From an uncultured Hungatella sp. (lineage in GTDB: Bacteria > Bacillota > Clostridia > Lachnospirales > Lachnospiraceae): 41,654 nucleotides of DNA. The notes under the pieces were generated by a model. It saw nothing but the letters and a program-made list of their open reading frames with translations. It searched no databases and was not told the DNA's origin. Location: the NCBI GenBank assembly GCA_947066955.1, contig CAMTAF010000019.1, forward strand, positions 1 through 41,654, given 5' to 3'. Below, piece by piece: positions 6,610 to 15,509 of the stretch. The position numbers and the translations under genes are program-made. The stretch's first letter is position 1; each line of letters starts with the position of its first letter.

Positions 6610-8709
6610 TCACCCTTCCCACTTTTCTTTCATCAATGTAAAAATTTCACGGTCCGTCAAATGGTTTTCCAGGTTCATTATCAGCATCACCCTTCTGTCC
6701 TCCTCCGAATAGAGAAATTCTCTCTGCCAGCGGTAATAGTGGGGACCGTCATCCAGAGTCCGAATCCATGCCATAAGCCCCTCCAGAACCCAGGCGGTCT
6801 GCTTAATGTCTGTGAGGCACTCATTGGCGTAAAAACCATTCCATTTCCCATGTTCTCTGTCTCTCATGGCCTGGTCCGCTTTCCGGTAGCGCTCTGCCGC
6901 CTTCCCTACATGGTAGAAAGCCTCCGGGGCATTCCCTTCCAGCCACTCCCAAAAACCCTGGCAGAACTCATAGGCCCCGGCATAGCAGTGCTGGTAGATT
7001 TGCCCGTAAAGGAGAATCCCGTCTCGCAGAACCATCTCGCCCAGAGGCGGCAGGCTCTGGGCCAGGATCTGACATCCTCTCACGAATTTATCATATTGCT
7101 CCGCCCCCTGGCGGCACAGCCGGCCGTACCACTCTACCTGCTGATTCAGAGACTCTCCTTTCCCGGACCATAAAAGCTTCTTTGCCGGTTGGTTCTGGTC
7201 CCTTATCCACTGGGTGGCCAGTATCCGGGTCACATGGTTGCAAAATTGCTCGCCGCCATGGTCGTCCTCATTGGGCCCGTAGGCCACGGCGGTCTGAAAA
7301 TATCTGTCAAAGCATCCTGCCATCACCTCCGCCGCCGGCCCTCCCAGTTCCATATAATCTTTTACATAGTCATTCTCGTATTTCTTCCACAGGCTGGAGC
7401 CAGTTCCCTCTCCCTCCGCCCCGGTCTCATGGCTACCACCTGCCCCCAAGTCCGGCTGTCCTCTCCACAGTCTGGCCACCAGACCCAGATAAAAGGTGTG
7501 GGGCTTTACGTTGGAACAGTTGATCAGCCAGTAATGGTTCATCCGCCGATCCAGAACAGTCTCCAGCTCACGGCACACAAACTCCGGGGAGTTGGGAAGC
7601 ATGGTCACATGGTTGGCTGCCTGGAGGTCGTAGAAGGACACATGATAGTAGATGCCGTGACAGCCCTCATCGGATTTTGGGGGAAGGGAAGGAATTCTGG
7701 GATTGTGGTTTTCCTGACGCCGGGATACCATTTTCCCAAATCCATTGTCCGCCCAGATCTTGATCACATCCTCCGGCAGTTTCAGGCAGCCTTTCTGGTA
7801 CAGCTCCATGGTCTCCCCGTAAAGGTTGGTGCAGCAGACCGCTTCCGGATCCTGGGCCTTGACCATCTCATACTGCTCTTTGATCAGGCTGCCCATCAGT
7901 TTCCCCCTCTGCTCATCTGTGGCGTAATCCGGGTCATTTTCCCAGAATGGACAGTCCCCCTGCCCCCGGAATCCCAGATTCCACACTACCTTGAGACCTC
8001 TCTGCTCCCGGATACCCTCCTCCCACAGCCCCCGAAACAGATCCCCGTGCTCCTTGTAGGAGGGATTCAGACCAGGATAAGCCCTGGCGAACATGTGAGC
8101 TCCCAGAGGCTCCGCGTGATGGTGGGTGATGAAAAGTCCCATCCTGGATGCCAGCTCCCGGTACTTTCTGCTGTTCTTGTCTGTCCCGGGAATCACCATA
8201 TTGCCGCCGCACCTCATCAGGGCCTCCAGGGCCATGACCCAGGGCTTTTGAGGATCCCTGTCTACGCTCCAGCTGCTTAACAGCACCTCGTCATTGATAA
8301 ACCATCCCCTCAGCTTTACCCGGAAGGGCTCACTCTTTCTGTAAAATTGTTCCGAAACCTGGATTCTCTCCTTTTTCACAAATCTCTGATCATTCCAGAA
8401 CCAGAAGTCATGAACCCCCAGGATCTCCCGGCTCACCTCGTAGATCCCGTAGACAAATCCCAGCTCATCTCCCGCCAGGATCCACAGACCATCCTGCGAA
8501 ACCTGGATCTCATAGCACTCTTTGTCCAGCTCTTTAAAAACCAGCCAGATCCGCTCAGACCCTTTTTCTGTGTCCTCACAGGCCCGGCTCTCCTCCAGCA
8601 CGAACCCCATATCTCTCTTAAGATTCTCCACTGCCCACAGCACAGCTTCTGTACAGACCTTCTTTGGAAGCCCGCTGACATCAATCTCTGTATTCCCAAA
8701 CAAAAACAT
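6610..8709 (-). CDS. GH115-like glycoside hydrolase (alpha-glucuronidase family), cytoplasmic
   Basis: The protein has 699 residues from the ATG at 8709, which has GGAAGGAGAG just upstream; the in-frame ATG at 8826 has no ribosome site. There is no signal peptide, so it should act on imported oligosaccharides. GH115-type blocks follow in order: FRVKLRGWFINDEVLL (about residue 108), a GLFITHHHAEPLGAHMF block, WNLGFRGQGDCPFW, IKIWADNGFGKMVSRRQ, GIYYHVSFYD and NHYWLINCSNVKPHTFYLGL. GH115 enzymes release (methyl)glucuronic acid from xylan or arabinogalactan side chains. The substrate here is not shown by sequence. It is the last gene after an ABC importer and shares its strand and likely transcript. 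Confidence 0.75.
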   Translation of the reverse strand: MFLFGNTEIDVSGLPKKVCTEAVLWAVENLKRDMGFVLEESRACEDTEKGSERIWLVFKELDKECYEIQVSQDGLWILAGDELGFVYGIYEVSREILGVHDFWFWNDQRFVKKERIQVSEQFYRKSEPFRVKLRGWFINDEVLLSSWSVDRDPQKPWVMALEALMRCGGNMVIPGTDKNSRKYRELASRMGLFITHHHAEPLGAHMFARAYPGLNPSYKEHGDLFRGLWEEGIREQRGLKVVWNLGFRGQGDCPFWENDPDYATDEQRGKLMGSLIKEQYEMVKAQDPEAVCCTNLYGETMELYQKGCLKLPEDVIKIWADNGFGKMVSRRQENHNPRIPSLPPKSDEGCHGIYYHVSFYDLQAANHVTMLPNSPEFVCRELETVLDRRMNHYWLINCSNVKPHTFYLGLVARLWRGQPDLGAGGSHETGAEGEGTGSSLWKKYENDYVKDYMELGGPAAEVMAGCFDRYFQTAVAYGPNEDDHGGEQFCNHVTRILATQWIRDQNQPAKKLLWSGKGESLNQQVEWYGRLCRQGAEQYDKFVRGCQILAQSLPPLGEMVLRDGILLYGQIYQHCYAGAYEFCQGFWEWLEGNAPEAFYHVGKAAERYRKADQAMRDREHGKWNGFYANECLTDIKQTAWVLEGLMAWIRTLDDGPHYYRWQREFLYSEEDRRVMLIMNLENHLTDREIFTLMKEKWEG

Positions 8710-8844
8710 GAAAATCTCTCCTTCCTTTCCAAGGCTTTCCGTTCCCGGAACCCTATTCCTAACAAAAAAACAGCCAGACAAATATTTCCAATGAAAGGGA
8801 TGGCAGCCTCCACTGGGAATATTCATCTGACCGGGTATGCTTTC

Positions 8845-9696
8845 CTACCCTTTTATCCCATCCATCGCAATGCCGTCCACCAGATATCTCTGGAAGATGA
8901 TAAAGAACACGATGATGGGAAGCACGGAGATCACCGACATGGCGAACAGGCCTCCGTAGTTGTTGTAAGAGTTAGGATCCAGATACATATTCAGCGCCAG
9001 CGGGATAGTAAACTTCCTGGTGCTGTTCATAAAGATCAAGGGCTGGAAAAAGTCCTGCCAGATCCAGTAAAAAGCAAAAATTGAGGAGGTGATAATAGCC
9101 GGTCTCACGATTGGCACCAGGATCCTAAACAAAATCTGAAACTTGTTGCATCCGTCGATGGCAGCAGCCTCGTCAAGCTCTTTAGGAATCCCTCTGAAGA
9201 ACTGGACCATCAGGAAGATGAAGAACGCTCCTCCGAAAAACCATGGCAGCACCAGGGCAACTCTGGTGTCAATGAGCCCGATCTTTTTCAGGATAATATA
9301 CTGGGGCACCACCATAACCTGGGCCGGAATCATCATGGTCATCATGACGCAGCCGAACCAGAAGCCCGATAGCTTAAAGTCCAGTCTGGAAAAAGCGTAG
9401 GCCGCCAGAAGGGAGGTTCCCACACAGCCGATCATGCCCACTATGGTGACAACGGTGGAGTTCACGAAAAATGTAACAAATTTCACGCCACCGATGCCCT
9501 CAAAACCTGTTTTAAAGTTGGTAACCACATCCCACTCCTCCGGGATGAGTGAATAAGTATTGTGAAACATGGTGGCATTGCTCTTAAAAGAGCTGGCCAG
9601 AAGCCACACAAGGGGATAGATCATCAGAAGCCCTAAAAGGCATGCCCCCACATGAAACACCACAGAACTCACTTTTCTCTTCGCGTGCATTCCCAT
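8845..9696 (-). CDS. ABC sugar importer permease, MalG/AraQ type
   Basis: Inner-membrane permease of a CUT1-type carbohydrate ABC importer, 283 residues. Six hydrophobic segments are visible, starting VVFHVGACLLGLLMIYPLVW and ending VISVLPIIVFFIIFQRYLV. The coupling-helix EAA motif reads DEAAAIDGCNKFQILFRILV (about residues 175-194), and the C-terminus ends GIAMDGIKG as usual for this half. The ATG overlaps the stop codon of the upstream permease (TAATG), which suggests translational coupling. No ATPase gene is nearby, so a shared MsmK-like ATPase elsewhere is expected. Confidence 0.92.
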   Translation of the reverse strand: MGMHAKRKVSSVVFHVGACLLGLLMIYPLVWLLASSFKSNATMFHNTYSLIPEEWDVVTNFKTGFEGIGGVKFVTFFVNSTVVTIVGMIGCVGTSLLAAYAFSRLDFKLSGFWFGCVMMTMMIPAQVMVVPQYIILKKIGLIDTRVALVLPWFFGGAFFIFLMVQFFRGIPKELDEAAAIDGCNKFQILFRILVPIVRPAIITSSIFAFYWIWQDFFQPLIFMNSTRKFTIPLALNMYLDPNSYNNYGGLFAMSVISVLPIIVFFIIFQRYLVDGIAMDGIKG

Positions 9697-10589
9697 TATT
9701 CGTCTCCTCCAGTCTCATAGTAAACCCAGGATTTCTGAGTCTTGAACAGCAGTACCGTAAACACTCCGATGATGGCCACCAAAATCCAGGCCAGCGCGCA
9801 GCTGTAACCCATGTCAAAGTAATTAAACGCCCTCCGGTACAGATACAGCACATAGGACAATGTAGAGTCCAGAGGACCTCCGTCGGTGATGACATAGCTC
9901 TCCGTAAATACCCGGAATCCGTTGATGATCTGCAGAATCAGGTTGAAGAAGATGGTGGGGGTCAGCATGGGGATGGTGATCCTGCTGAATGTGATCCAGC
10001 CGCTGGCTCCGTCCACCTTGGCCGACTCATACAGGGAGCCTGGAATCTGCTTTAAAGCTGACAGGAAGATGAGCATGGAGGAACCGAACTGCCACACGCC
10101 CATAAGGATGATGACCCAGAGGGCTGTCTTGGGATTGCCTACCAGGGACATCTTCTGCTGGATCCCGAAAGCTTCCAGGATAGACATAACCACGCCCTTG
10201 TTGCCGAAGATCTGCTTCCACACCACAGACACGGCGATGCTCCCGCCGATGATGGAGGGCACGTAGTACAGAGTCCGGTAAAGCCCCAGGCATTTGTGCT
10301 TTTTGTTGAGGATCATGGCCACAAAGAGGGCGAAGGCCATTCTCAAAGGGACAAGGGCAAACACATAGGCAAAGGTCACCTTCATGGCCTGATAAAATAT
10401 CTTATCCTGTGTAAACGCTCTTATGTAATTGGTGATCCCGATAAAGCTGGGGGTATTAAGTAAGTTAAAGTCTGTAAACGAATAGTAGATGGAAATAGCC
10501 ATGGGGATCAGCCACATCCCCAGAAATCCTGCAAGCCACGGGGCGAGCAGCACATAGGCGACTTTATTGTCCTTATATAGATGCTTCAC
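9696..10589 (-). CDS. ABC sugar importer permease, MalF/UgpA type (GTG start)
   Basis: First permease of the pair, 297 residues, with about six membrane segments (first: AYVLLAPWLAGFLGMWLIPM). The EAA loop reads YESAKVDGASGWITFSRITI (about residues 187-206). The start is GTG at 10589-10587 with AAGGAGG ten bases before it. A four-codon ORF, ATG ATA CCG TGA, begins right after the ribosome site and overlaps the GTG, so initiation could be competitive or coupled. Partners are the binding protein at 10668-12071 and the second permease. I infer import of an oligosaccharide made by the secreted enzymes of this locus. Confidence 0.92.
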   Translation of the reverse strand: MKHLYKDNKVAYVLLAPWLAGFLGMWLIPMAISIYYSFTDFNLLNTPSFIGITNYIRAFTQDKIFYQAMKVTFAYVFALVPLRMAFALFVAMILNKKHKCLGLYRTLYYVPSIIGGSIAVSVVWKQIFGNKGVVMSILEAFGIQQKMSLVGNPKTALWVIILMGVWQFGSSMLIFLSALKQIPGSLYESAKVDGASGWITFSRITIPMLTPTIFFNLILQIINGFRVFTESYVITDGGPLDSTLSYVLYLYRRAFNYFDMGYSCALAWILVAIIGVFTVLLFKTQKSWVYYETGGDE

Positions 10590-10667
10590 GGTATCATTAC
10601 CTCCTTTTTTCCTCTGATATAGAAGAGAGGACTGTTTCTCAGTCCTCTCTCGTCCGCCATCTCCAGT

Positions 10668-12071
10668 TTAGTTGTTTCTTGAGAGGATGGCATCTGCCTC
10701 AGAGCGGAATGACGCCGCCGCTTCCTCAGCTGTTGCCTGTCCGTAAAATACGCTGTAAGCCGCGTTCTTAAAGGCCTCGTTGACCTCAGACATGCCTACC
10801 GGATCCGGAGCGGGAGTGCTGCCGCTCAAGTCGGCGGCCATGTCCACATAGTCAAACATATCCTGCTGCTGGCTGGACATGGTGCCTGTGCCTACCAGGT
10901 ACTCACGGACTTTGGAAGATACCGGAGTTCCTCTCTCCGCCATGATGATATCGTTGGCTTCCTCAGAGTTGACGAACCAGTCGATAAACGCCGCTGCCTC
11001 ATCCTTTACCTTGGAGGTCTCAGCAATGCTGAAGAACATGCCTGGCTTCAGCCACAGGCCCTTGCTGCCGCCTTCCAGCATAGGCGGCGTAGTCATCTTC
11101 AAGGTATCGTTCACAGCTGCTACTTTGGAGGTATAGTTATTCCACTCAAAGATAGACGCCGCGTCCCCTGTCACCACCGGGCCCGCTTCCTGTCCCAGGG
11201 TCTGAATCTGAGCGTACTCGTCAGGGTTTGCTGCCATTTTGCCGTCCATAAGGCCCTTCCACATCTCAAAATAATCCGCGCAGATAGCGTCATCTTTGTA
11301 TCCCAGTGATTTCTTGTCCTCAGAGAACAGAGGCTCCCCGTGCTGCCTCACCCAGTAGTGGAAAATGTTTGTGTCGTCTACCGGTCCCACCGCTGTCCCA
11401 AGCTTTCCGCTCTTGTCCTTCACGGTCTGGCACATGGTCTTAAAGTCCTCCCAGGTCCAGTCTGTTCCCGGCTCAGCGTAACCGGCCTCAGCGAGAACCG
11501 ACGGATTGTACCCGGTCACAAGGGCTGATGTGGACAGAACCATGCCCACCATCTTTCCGTCGATCTTACCTGTATTCAGAAGATTGGCGTCCACGTTGGT
11601 CACATCGATGGTGCCGTTGTCCATGTAAGGCTGTAAGTCCGCCAGAGAACCGTTTTTGGCGTAGGTAGTGATGTAGAGATAATCCATCTGAACAATGTCC
11701 GGCATGGAGCCTGACGCTGCCTGAGTGGACAGTTTCTCAAAGTACCCGTCCCAGCCTGCGGGCATGGCCTCGAAGGTCACGTTGGGGTGAAGCTGAGTGT
11801 ACGCATCCAGAAGCTTCTGGGTGTAATCGTGACGGCCCTGGCCTCCCCACCAGGTGATCTTGATGGTCACCTCCTCTCCGTCTCCGGACCCGGGGGTGGT
11901 CTCTGTCTGAGCCGCCTGTGTTGTCCCGGCCGCCGTAGTGGCAGGCGCCCGTGTTCCCGCCCCGCTCTCGCCGCTTCCGCTGGGAGCGCTTCCTGATCCG
12001 CAGCCTGCTGCCGTCAGCGCCATCACTCCCGCCATGGTGAGCGCTGTCAGTTTTTTCCAATTTTTCTTCAT
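10668..12071 (-). CDS. ABC sugar-binding lipoprotein
   Basis: Extracellular solute-binding protein of family 1, 467 residues. A lipoprotein signal (MKKNWKKLTALTMAGVMALT, then AAGC) gives a lipidated Cys at residue 25, followed by a Gly/Ser/Thr-rich linker. Family blocks include ITWWGGQGRHDYTQKLLDAY, PDIVQMDYLY, SALVTGYNP, and a C-terminal AAFIDWFVNSEEANDIIM. The ATG at 12071 follows GGAGAGG; an upstream in-frame ATG at 12134 would add 21 charged residues before the signal and is rejected. It has its own likely promoter after the YesN-like gene. Confidence 0.93.
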   Translation of the reverse strand: MKKNWKKLTALTMAGVMALTAAGCGSGSAPSGSGESGAGTRAPATTAAGTTQAAQTETTPGSGDGEEVTIKITWWGGQGRHDYTQKLLDAYTQLHPNVTFEAMPAGWDGYFEKLSTQAASGSMPDIVQMDYLYITTYAKNGSLADLQPYMDNGTIDVTNVDANLLNTGKIDGKMVGMVLSTSALVTGYNPSVLAEAGYAEPGTDWTWEDFKTMCQTVKDKSGKLGTAVGPVDDTNIFHYWVRQHGEPLFSEDKKSLGYKDDAICADYFEMWKGLMDGKMAANPDEYAQIQTLGQEAGPVVTGDAASIFEWNNYTSKVAAVNDTLKMTTPPMLEGGSKGLWLKPGMFFSIAETSKVKDEAAAFIDWFVNSEEANDIIMAERGTPVSSKVREYLVGTGTMSSQQQDMFDYVDMAADLSGSTPAPDPVGMSEVNEAFKNAAYSVFYGQATAEEAAASFRSEADAILSRNN

Positions 12072-12140
12072 TGTTTTCCTCTCCTTTTCCTTGTTGTTCT
12101 TCTGTCGGACAACTGTGATCTTTTGTCCTTTCATGCTCCC

Positions 12141-12170
12141 ATTATATCCTGGGAAATAATTTTATAAAAT
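12141..12170 (-). promoter_or_regulatory. probable promoter of the ABC importer genes
   Basis: A perfect TATAAT (12146-12141, minus strand) lies 69 bp before the binding-protein ATG. The -35 is weak (TTTTAT at 17 bp). It overlaps a 12-bp perfect palindrome ATTTTATAAAAT at 12159-12170, which could be an operator. A poor -35 fits an activator-dependent promoter, and the neighbouring YesN-type regulator is the obvious candidate. Confidence 0.45.
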
Positions 12171-12200
12171 GGATTAAAGCGGGGAAAACTTGAAAAAAAC

Positions 12201-13643
12201 CTACATATTCGCCCCTTTCTGCCGCTCCTTGTACTCGGAAGGGGTCATGCCTGTCACCTTTTTAAAGATCCTGGAAAAATACTGGCCATCTGCCGGATAC
12301 CCGGTCTCCTCCGCCACCTGGGAAATCCGGGCATCCGGAATCTGTTCCAGAAGTTTTCTGGCCATCTCGATCCTGTTTTCCACTGTGTAAGCGGAATACC
12401 GCTTCTTCATCTGTTTATAGAACAGGCGTCCAAGATAATCCTCATTCATAAACAAAACTTCTTTCGATATCCGCTGCAGGTTTAAATCCTGGTCTCCTAT
12501 ATTCCTATAAAATTCCTCCAGAACCTGATTTACCCTTCTGGTATCCTTGTCTGCCGGGCTTTCCATCTGCCGGATCTGGCACACCATCTCCAGCAGATAC
12601 TGAAACAAGCCTCCCTGATCTTGAATTTTATCAAGAGCCTCCCTATCTGGCTCAGATTTTGACAGCCCGGTGAGGAGGCTGGCTGCTCTGTCTTTCTGCT
12701 CCTTTAATGACTTCTCCTCAAGCTTCAGCCTCAGAAGAAACAGCCTGATCTCAAAAAGAAGCCGCTCCCTGGTGTCTGCCTCCAGAAAGGGTTTGATATC
12801 GGGGTTGGTTTTCTCCTCCCCTTTTATCCGCCGGTACAAAGAAGCCACCTCCTGAATCCCGCCTGTCTCGGAGGCCGTAAAATCTAACTGGATAGAAAAC
12901 AATTTTTTGTACTCCCTCTTCACCTTGTCCGCCACAGACTCCACGTCCTTTCGAACCCTGCCGTCTATAAGGTATACTTCCTCTCGTTCCATGGCGGTGG
13001 CCAAAAGGATCCTGCTCTCCCCTATAAACTCTCCCAGGATATTGGTCAGAGCGAACTGTTCCAGATAGTCAGGGCTGTCGGGAAACTTCATGATAAGGAG
13101 AAAAATACTGGGATAGCGCTCCTGATTTTCCTCCAAAAACACCTGATAGTACACGCTTCCATTTTCCTTGTTCTCCAGCATATTGGAAAACAGCTGAGCC
13201 TGGGCCCTTGGTTTTAGACGGCGCATGCGGGCCTGTTCCTTCTGTTTTTTCTCCTCCACAGCCCGGGATTCGTCCAGCTCCTCCCTCACCTTCCGGGCAA
13301 CCCTGGCGATCTCCTCCTCCTTGCAGGGTTTTAAAAGATAATACCGGACTCCCAGTTCCATGGCCTGGCTGGTAAACTCATATTCCCCATATCCGGAAAG
13401 CACCACGAAAATCGTGTGAGGAAATTCTGCTTTCGCCTTCTCGATCAGCTGGATGCCGGACATCACCGGCATCTTGATATCGGTTATGACCACATCCGGC
13501 TTCAAAGCCCGGATCTTCTCCAACCCCTCGATGCCGTTCCAGACGGTATCTACCACCTCCATCCCGTACTCGTTCCACGGGATCAGGGAGGCCAGGCACT
13601 CCCTCTCGATATCCTCATCATCGATTACGATCATCTTGTACAT
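12201..13643 (-). CDS. YesN-type response regulator (REC + AraC HTH)
   Basis: DNA-binding response regulator of 480 residues. The N-terminal receiver domain (1-~115) shows VIDDED acid pocket, phosphoacceptor Asp in VITDIKMP (about residue 55), VLSGYGEYEF and YLLKPC with the conserved Lys. A middle region of unassigned type follows. The C-terminus is an AraC-type double HTH (about 385-475: LGRLFYKQMKKRYSAYTVEN, RISQVAEETGYPADGQYFSR, FKKVTGMTPSEYK). The ATG at 13643 has GAGAGG seven bases upstream and is preferred to the ATG at 13649. It overlaps the end of the kinase gene by 26 bp. It probably activates the importer and the large secreted protein. Confidence 0.9.
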   Translation of the reverse strand: MYKMIVIDDEDIERECLASLIPWNEYGMEVVDTVWNGIEGLEKIRALKPDVVITDIKMPVMSGIQLIEKAKAEFPHTIFVVLSGYGEYEFTSQAMELGVRYYLLKPCKEEEIARVARKVREELDESRAVEEKKQKEQARMRRLKPRAQAQLFSNMLENKENGSVYYQVFLEENQERYPSIFLLIMKFPDSPDYLEQFALTNILGEFIGESRILLATAMEREEVYLIDGRVRKDVESVADKVKREYKKLFSIQLDFTASETGGIQEVASLYRRIKGEEKTNPDIKPFLEADTRERLLFEIRLFLLRLKLEEKSLKEQKDRAASLLTGLSKSEPDREALDKIQDQGGLFQYLLEMVCQIRQMESPADKDTRRVNQVLEEFYRNIGDQDLNLQRISKEVLFMNEDYLGRLFYKQMKKRYSAYTVENRIEMARKLLEQIPDARISQVAEETGYPADGQYFSRIFKKVTGMTPSEYKERQKGANM

Positions 13644-15384
13644 ACTCATCCCTCTCTTTTTTGGGTATTTCTATATGAATCCTGGTGCCCTCACCCTCCA
13701 CGCTCCAGATATCCATCACTGCCTGATCGTTGTAAAACAGCCTCAGACGCTCCGAGATGTTCTTCAGGCCGATACCATTTCCCTTGGGTTTCATGGTAAA
13801 ATTTCTCACAGACTCAAGCTCCTCCCCGCTCATGCCCGGTCCGTCATCTTCCACATCTAATGTCAGGCTCTCTGACTCCTCCCGGGCCCGCACTAAGATC
13901 CTGCACCGTTTTAAAGAATTGTCCACCCCGTAGTTGATGGCGTTTTCCACCAGCGGCTGAAGGGTCATACGGGGCATCAGATATTGGTCCAGTGTCCCTT
14001 CTGTCTCCAAAATAAACTCTATCCTGTTCTGATACCGGATCTTTTGGATATTCATATAATTTTCCACCGTCTCCACTTCCTTTTCCACCGTATCCTCCAG
14101 ATTTTTTGAGAAAGAGGCTCTCAGAAAATTGCTGAAGGCCACCATGGCCCGGGAAGCCTCCTCCCCCCGGCCCGACCGAATAAGCCAGTTGATGGAATTC
14201 ATGGTATTGTAGAGAAAATGGGGGCGTATCTGGGCCTGCAGGGCCTGATACTGGGTGTCCTTTATAAGAATCTGTTTCTCATAATTCTCATGGATCAGCT
14301 CTGTGATCTTTTCCATCATCTGGTGGAACTCCTGGGTCAGGATCCCCACCTCATCCTGCCTGGCTTCCTTGGGAAGGTACTCCCCCGCCTCAGCAAATCT
14401 TCCCTCCTCCGCCAGCTCCATGGCAGCGGTAAGCTGCTCTAAAGGCCGGGTGATCACCTGGGCCAGCTTTCTGGTCACCCCGGCGGCAATGGCAAACAAA
14501 ATCAAAAACCCTGTCACAAGCCCATACCTTACATAGGTGTTGATGGCGTAGATCTCGTCATAGGAGAACAGATTCAAATAAGTCCAGCCGGTCTTCGCCG
14601 AGGAGAGCTGGCAGGCGAAATACTTTTTCCCGTTGATTTTCACGATCTCATAATCCTTGTCCCGGGACATGCGGAAATGGCTTTGAGGCACCCCCTGTCC
14701 ATCCTCATACAGCATGGTATCCCCGTTCCACACGTACAAGGTGGAGGTCTTGGTGGCAAGCTCATCCACATGCCGGCTGATGAGATTTTTCACATCCACC
14801 ACGAACATGAGGCTCCCCAAGTAATTCATGCTGGCATCCAGATATTTTCGGATATCCCTCCCCGACACCATATAGGGAAATTCCTCTGTAGGGTACCGGC
14901 ACACGTACGCGCCCTTGGCAAGGGAAAACTCTTCCAGCATCTGGCTGTAGACAGAATCCGGCACCTCCAGATAATGGTTGCCGATGACATACCGGATCCA
15001 CTTTTTGTCTGTGTAGATCATGATGGCGATCTGGTCCGAGTACCCCGCCTCCTGGGTGAGGCGGCTCCGGATCTGGGACATACGGAAATTGTACTCACTC
15101 TGGTTCTTTGCTTCCATGATCTGGGACAGCTGGCTCTGGATGGTGTAATCTAAAGCCAGATCGTAGGAAAATTTCTCCAGGTCTTCCAGTTCCCGGTCTA
15201 CCCTCTGGGTAAAGTAGTCCAGCTCCTGAAGGGACTTCTCATACATCTTTCCGTCATAAAAATCAAGGGTCACCTGCAGGGCTGCCAGAGTGATGGCGCA
15301 CAGAATTCCAAAGACAGCCACATAGATAATCACCATCTTCTTAACAAGCTTTAAAGAGTTGAACGCAGATATAGCTCTTTTCAT
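13618..15384 (-). CDS. YesM-type membrane sensor histidine kinase
   Basis: Sensor kinase of 588 residues. One membrane helix near the start (KMVIIYVAVFGILCAITLAA), an extracellular sensing region of about 240 residues, a second helix (YGLVTGFLILFAIAAGV) and a HAMP-like segment lead to the kinase core. The phosphoacceptor is the His in QIRPHFLYNTMNSI; the ATP domain has LVENAINYGVDNS and DDGPGM. This is the His-kinase/HATPase type paired with AraC-like regulators in Firmicutes carbohydrate loci. The ATG at 15384 (MKRAIS) follows AAAGGAAG; the earlier ATG at 15441 lies inside the terminator region and is rejected. Confidence 0.92.
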   Translation of the reverse strand: MKRAISAFNSLKLVKKMVIIYVAVFGILCAITLAALQVTLDFYDGKMYEKSLQELDYFTQRVDRELEDLEKFSYDLALDYTIQSQLSQIMEAKNQSEYNFRMSQIRSRLTQEAGYSDQIAIMIYTDKKWIRYVIGNHYLEVPDSVYSQMLEEFSLAKGAYVCRYPTEEFPYMVSGRDIRKYLDASMNYLGSLMFVVDVKNLISRHVDELATKTSTLYVWNGDTMLYEDGQGVPQSHFRMSRDKDYEIVKINGKKYFACQLSSAKTGWTYLNLFSYDEIYAINTYVRYGLVTGFLILFAIAAGVTRKLAQVITRPLEQLTAAMELAEEGRFAEAGEYLPKEARQDEVGILTQEFHQMMEKITELIHENYEKQILIKDTQYQALQAQIRPHFLYNTMNSINWLIRSGRGEEASRAMVAFSNFLRASFSKNLEDTVEKEVETVENYMNIQKIRYQNRIEFILETEGTLDQYLMPRMTLQPLVENAINYGVDNSLKRCRILVRAREESESLTLDVEDDGPGMSGEELESVRNFTMKPKGNGIGLKNISERLRLFYNDQAVMDIWSVEGEGTRIHIEIPKKERDEYVQDDRNR

Positions 15385-15415
15385 ATCCGGAAGCTTCCTT
15401 TCTTTAATTAAAGTC

Positions 15416-15421
15416 AGTATA
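15416..15421 (-). promoter_or_regulatory. possible -10 box of the yesM-like gene
   Basis: TATACT on the minus strand, about 32 bp before the kinase ATG and just beyond the upstream terminator. The matching -35 region (ATTATG) is poor. This is the only candidate between the terminator and the gene. Confidence 0.3.
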
Positions 15422-15444
15422 TCATAAAGCCGGGGCCGCATAAT

Positions 15445-15487
15445 AGGAAAAAGCCGGTCTTTTTTTTAAAAAAACCGACTTTTTCCT
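15445..15487 (-). terminator. terminator after the giant surface-protein gene
   Basis: Long near-perfect hairpin: AGGAAAAAGCCGGTC and GACTTTTTCCT-type arms around an A/T-rich apex (T8 then A7). It starts 22 bp after the stop of the giant gene and lies before the sensor kinase. The arms contain A- and T-runs on both strands, so it may work in either direction. It should separate the giant gene from the two-component operon. Confidence 0.75.
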
Positions 15488-15509
15488 GTTTTTAAATCTC
15501 TATCTCGCT

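Noticed and set aside
7189..8280. Long plus-strand ORF opposite the GH115-like gene
   Set aside because: Antisense shadow; the minus-strand frame has family motifs and a ribosome site, this one has neither.
8710..8826. 39-residue N-terminal extension of the GH115-like protein
   Set aside because: No ribosome site at 8826 and the extension does not look like a signal peptide; the ATG at 8709 has GGAAGGAGAG.
12159..12200. Second copy of the paired YesN-like motif before the importer genes
   Set aside because: GGGGAAAAC-like strings occur, but in the other orientation and without a 21-bp partner; not called as an operator.
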